Source: JBNJEM01 sp051745935 (GTDB lineage: Bacteria > Planctomycetota > Planctomycetia > Pirellulales > Pirellulaceae). Taken from it: a stretch of DNA of 7,700 nucleotides. Positions 6,207-7,700 of this stretch are shown piece after piece. The stretch spans positions 1 through 7,700 of the forward strand of contig JBNJEM010000379.1 of the NCBI GenBank assembly GCA_051745935.1, given 5' to 3'. Below the pieces are notes generated by a model. That model had not been told where the DNA came from, ran no database searches, and saw only the letters and a list, made by a program, of their open reading frames with translations. Both the position numbers and the translations under genes were made by a program. Numbering within the stretch: the first letter of the stretch is position 1; each line of letters begins with the position of its first letter.

Positions 6207-6896
6207 GTGAGCAGTGGAAATCAACACGGTCGGATTACAACAGGCGTTCCGGCGGATGCGGCCGCACACAAGACGCTGGAATTCATCGAGACGCATCTGG
6301 CAGCCTGGAGAGACGAGCCGGAGCGGCCCCGGGCCGAGCGAGAACGGGATCTCAACAGCCAGCTCTGCAAGTTCTTAAACGTTGCCGCAAGGCACGCTGG
6401 CTTCGCGATGGTCCATTTCCACCATGAGGAGCCACAGGGCGCCCGTCATTCAGCGGACTTCTCTGCAAATCCGAGTAACGCAGGATCGATTGAGGGAAGA
6501 CAGTACACGAAATACACGCCAATCTTGGTTGTGGAAGGCAAACGGTTGCCAACTCCGGGTTCAGGCCGCGAACGGGAGTACGTGACCTCCCCAGCCCACG
6601 AACCACCCGGTGGCGGCATCCAGCGGTTCAAGCTAGGTCTGCACGGAGAGGAGCTTACGGTAGCCGGTATGGTCGGATATGTACGGGAAAGGACGTGCCA
6701 GGATTGGTTCGACGCGGTCAACAACTGGATCGATGATTTGGCATTGTCCGGCAACCCGCTCTGGTCGGTCGACGACAAGCTCGAGAAGTTCGTTCCCCTC
6801 TCGAACGTTAGAACATCACGATGCCAGTCGAAGCACGGGCGACAATCCGGATCGTCGACAATAATCCACTTGGTCCACTTGTGGGTGGAGATGTGA
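6207..6896 (+). CDS. PD-(D/E)XK nuclease candidate paired with the methyltransferase
   Basis: The 229-aa product begins at a GTG three bases after the methyltransferase stop. GCAGGG at 6191-6196 is a possible ribosome site about ten bases away. Residues 20-60 are helical (AHKTLEFIETHLAAW, ERERDLNSQLCKFLNVAARH). The core shows D84 (HSADFSA), then a strand with E110-G-K112 (TPILVVEGKRLP). This is the D...E-x-K pattern of PD-(D/E)XK nucleases, with R114 following. H72-H-E-E-P-Q may add to the active site. The C-terminal half (AGMVGYVRERTCQDWFDAVN) is helical, and the last residues IIHLVHLWVEM form a likely closing strand that argues the end is natural. I infer that it is the cutting subunit for the methyltransferase; family membership rests only on this motif. 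An uncharacterised accessory protein is the alternative. Confidence 0.65.
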   Translation: MSSGNQHGRITTGVPADAAAHKTLEFIETHLAAWRDEPERPRAERERDLNSQLCKFLNVAARHAGFAMVHFHHEEPQGARHSADFSANPSNAGSIEGRQYTKYTPILVVEGKRLPTPGSGREREYVTSPAHEPPGGGIQRFKLGLHGEELTVAGMVGYVRERTCQDWFDAVNNWIDDLALSGNPLWSVDDKLEKFVPLSNVRTSRCQSKHGRQSGSSTIIHLVHLWVEM

Positions 6897-7082
6897 TTCG
6901 CCTACGCTTTTTTGGAATCCGGATGGAAATGGGGAGTGGTGGCGTTGATCATAAGTTGGTCCGTCTTCCCCCTATCCGTGTTGGCTGTTGGTCGCTCCCA
7001 GGGAAAAACCGAATACGCAGTATGAGGGCGGCAAACCCCAGTACTGCGACTTCCACGAGTCTTCTTTTGCACCGCCATTTCA

Positions 7083-7093
7083 GAGTGGCATGT
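7083..7093 (+). repeat. Internal motif copy GAGTGGCATGT
   Basis: GAGTGGCATGT is repeated with one change as GAATGGCATGT at 7206-7216, 123 bases downstream. Both copies are followed by a short stretch ending in TTACG. It also resembles the GGAGTGGTACA copies. Confidence 0.45.
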
Positions 7094-7115
7094 GGACCAT
7101 GTTACGATCGAGGCC

Positions 7116-7126
7116 GGAGTGGTACA
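7116..7126 (+). repeat. Internal motif copy GGAGTGGTACA
   Basis: GGAGTGGTACA is the exact reverse complement of 7258-7268. Similarity extends beyond it: over 21 positions the two copies differ at only three, including a shared CGG at the inner end. It lies 33 bases after the copy at 7083. Confidence 0.55.
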
Positions 7127-7204
7127 ATTTTGGCGGCTGACTGGGCAAGAGAGGAAAACTACTTGTTCATGCGCGTTGCACAGGTGTCGTGTACACGTCA
7201 TCCC

Positions 7205-7216
7205 GGAATGGCATGT
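7205..7216 (+). repeat. Internal motif copy GGAATGGCATGT
   Basis: This is the second direct copy of the GGCATGT form (compare 7083-7093), again followed within 14 bases by TTACG. Confidence 0.45.
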
Positions 7217-7257
7217 TCGAGAAACCTTACGCAGGTTGTCCAATGCACCGGCAGAAA

Positions 7258-7268
7258 TGTACCACTCC
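7258..7268 (-). repeat. Inverted motif copy, overlapping the right terminal repeat
   Basis: TGTACCACTCC is the reverse complement of 7116-7126. It overlaps the right 14-bp terminal repeat (7261-7274), so the terminal repeat and the internal motif are the same kind of unit. Confidence 0.55.
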
Positions 7269-7322
7269 CCATTTTTCCCCGAGTAAATGCGTCAGCTTCG
7301 GGGCGATGATCCAGCAAGGGAA

Positions 7323-7700
7323 TCAAATCACGGCGCTACCGTTGTCGAAATCGCCAACGAACGGCCGTGAGCGAGGTAAACCGGCCAGGTCGATTGCAGC
7401 GCCATCCGCTTCGATCACCCGGGATCCGTCAAATGCTGGAACACCGTCCGTCTCGACATTGGCGTAGAATAAGAGCTGCCCCTCAGTATCGCCAAGAATA
7501 AGATCCTTGCGACCGTCACCATTCAGGTCGGCCACGGCCACACTGGAGCGGCCGCTGGCAACAACGAGATCGCTTCCGCCTGCGGAAAAAGGGAGTGGGC
7601 ATGGACCGATAAAAATTCGTTGCTGAGTCGATCGTGTTTTTATCCCGTTTTTGTTCCGCCAGCAGGAGCCGGAATTGGCGCGGCCGTCTGCGTCTTTCTT
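7323..7700 (-). pseudogene. 3' part of a VCBS/FG-GAP repeat protein, last repeat broken
   Basis: On the minus strand an open frame enters from the right edge and stops at 7325-7323, giving 125 residues. It contains a textbook FG-GAP/VCBS unit, VAVADLNGDGRKDLILGD, preceded by GGSDLVVASGRSS and followed by GQLLFYANVETDG. The DxNxDGxxD loop binds calcium in such beta-propeller proteins, which are mostly extracellular. A second unit begins 59 residues later (RPFVGDFDN), the usual spacing, but the frame then reads GSAVI and stops. In the frame one base away the next codons read R-R-D-L-I (7335-7321), exactly where the repeat consensus needs them. One base therefore seems to have been lost between 7336 and 7340. 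Past about 7320 even that frame loses similarity. The upstream part of the gene is outside the window, so it could still make a slightly shortened protein. Confidence 0.65.

Larger units (their letters stand above)
6927..7274. mobile_element. Non-autonomous element or insertion-sequence remnant with 14-bp inverted repeats
   Basis: AAATGGGGAGTGGT (6927-6940) and ACCACTCCCCATTT (7261-7274) are exact reverse complements 348 bases apart, end to end. Between them are further copies of a related motif, listed separately. No transposase gene lies inside: the open frames in this stretch are short, overlap on both strands and have no domain. The multiplicity of terminal-type repeats recalls IS21-family ends, where transposase binds several repeats at each end, but this is by analogy only. 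I see no clear target-site duplication. It separates the nuclease gene from the decayed VCBS gene. An untranslated regulatory region with repeated protein-binding sites is the alternative. Confidence 0.45.

Noticed and set aside
3378..6896. BREX (PglX) or DISARM locus
   Set aside because: The methylase resembles those enzymes in general type, but no helicase, phosphatase, PLD or ATPase partner is in the window and the partner here is a small nuclease. Flanks outside the window could change this.
6874..6914. Terminator after the nuclease gene (TCCAC/GTGGA stem and a T-run at 6908-6913)
   Set aside because: The stem is only 5 bp, overlaps the coding end, and lies 18 bases before the T-run.
6902..7243. 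Minus-strand frame of 113 codons with recurring TCHSGM/TCHSEM
   Set aside because: The protein-level repeats simply reflect the DNA motif copies of the element; there is no domain or ribosome site.

Overview
The window looks like an accessory region of a moderately to highly GC-rich bacterial chromosome. A planctomycete-type host is my best guess. The reasons are a VCBS/FG-GAP repeat protein at the right edge, an Rpn-type PD-(D/E)XK protein with a DUF4351 tail, long palindrome-bearing spacers and weak Shine-Dalgarno signals. This is inference from protein style, not a phylogenetic placement.

Layout, left to right. Bases 2-202 (+) hold the C-terminal end of a membrane protein. Bases 399-1373 (+) encode an Rpn-family nuclease-like protein with a D...E-x-Q active-site pattern and a C-terminal DUF4351 module. 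About 1 kb without a convincing gene follows (1374-2404). Its first part is very GC-rich and carries one acidic, proline-rich open frame (1370-1774) of doubtful status. Its later part carries three strong palindromes. Bases 2405-2575 hold a possible small lysine-rich ORF, and 2624-3121 a 165-aa protein whose C-terminal half resembles a ParB/sulfiredoxin-type domain behind a cysteine-containing N-terminus.

The centre is a restriction-modification-like pair. A 941-aa gamma-type N6-adenine DNA methyltransferase (3378-6203) is followed after 3 bases by a 229-aa PD-(D/E)XK nuclease candidate (6207-6896). The N-terminal domain of the methyltransferase looks like a nuclease-type fold without its catalytic ExK. 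The simplest reading is a two-gene system: the large protein recognises and methylates DNA, and the small one cuts it. A sigma70-like promoter lies just upstream of the methyltransferase. Whether the ParB-like gene belongs to the system is open.

Downstream, about 350 bp (6927-7274) are bounded by a perfect 14-bp inverted repeat and hold several variants of an internal GGAGTGGTACA/GGCATGT motif, with no transposase gene. This looks like a non-autonomous element or the leftover ends of an insertion sequence. The right edge (7323-7700, minus strand) is the 3' part of a VCBS/FG-GAP protein. Its last repeat is broken by an apparent one-base deletion and then loses similarity, next to the element. 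Nucleases, a methyltransferase, an element remnant and a decayed gene together give the picture of a defence or mobile island.
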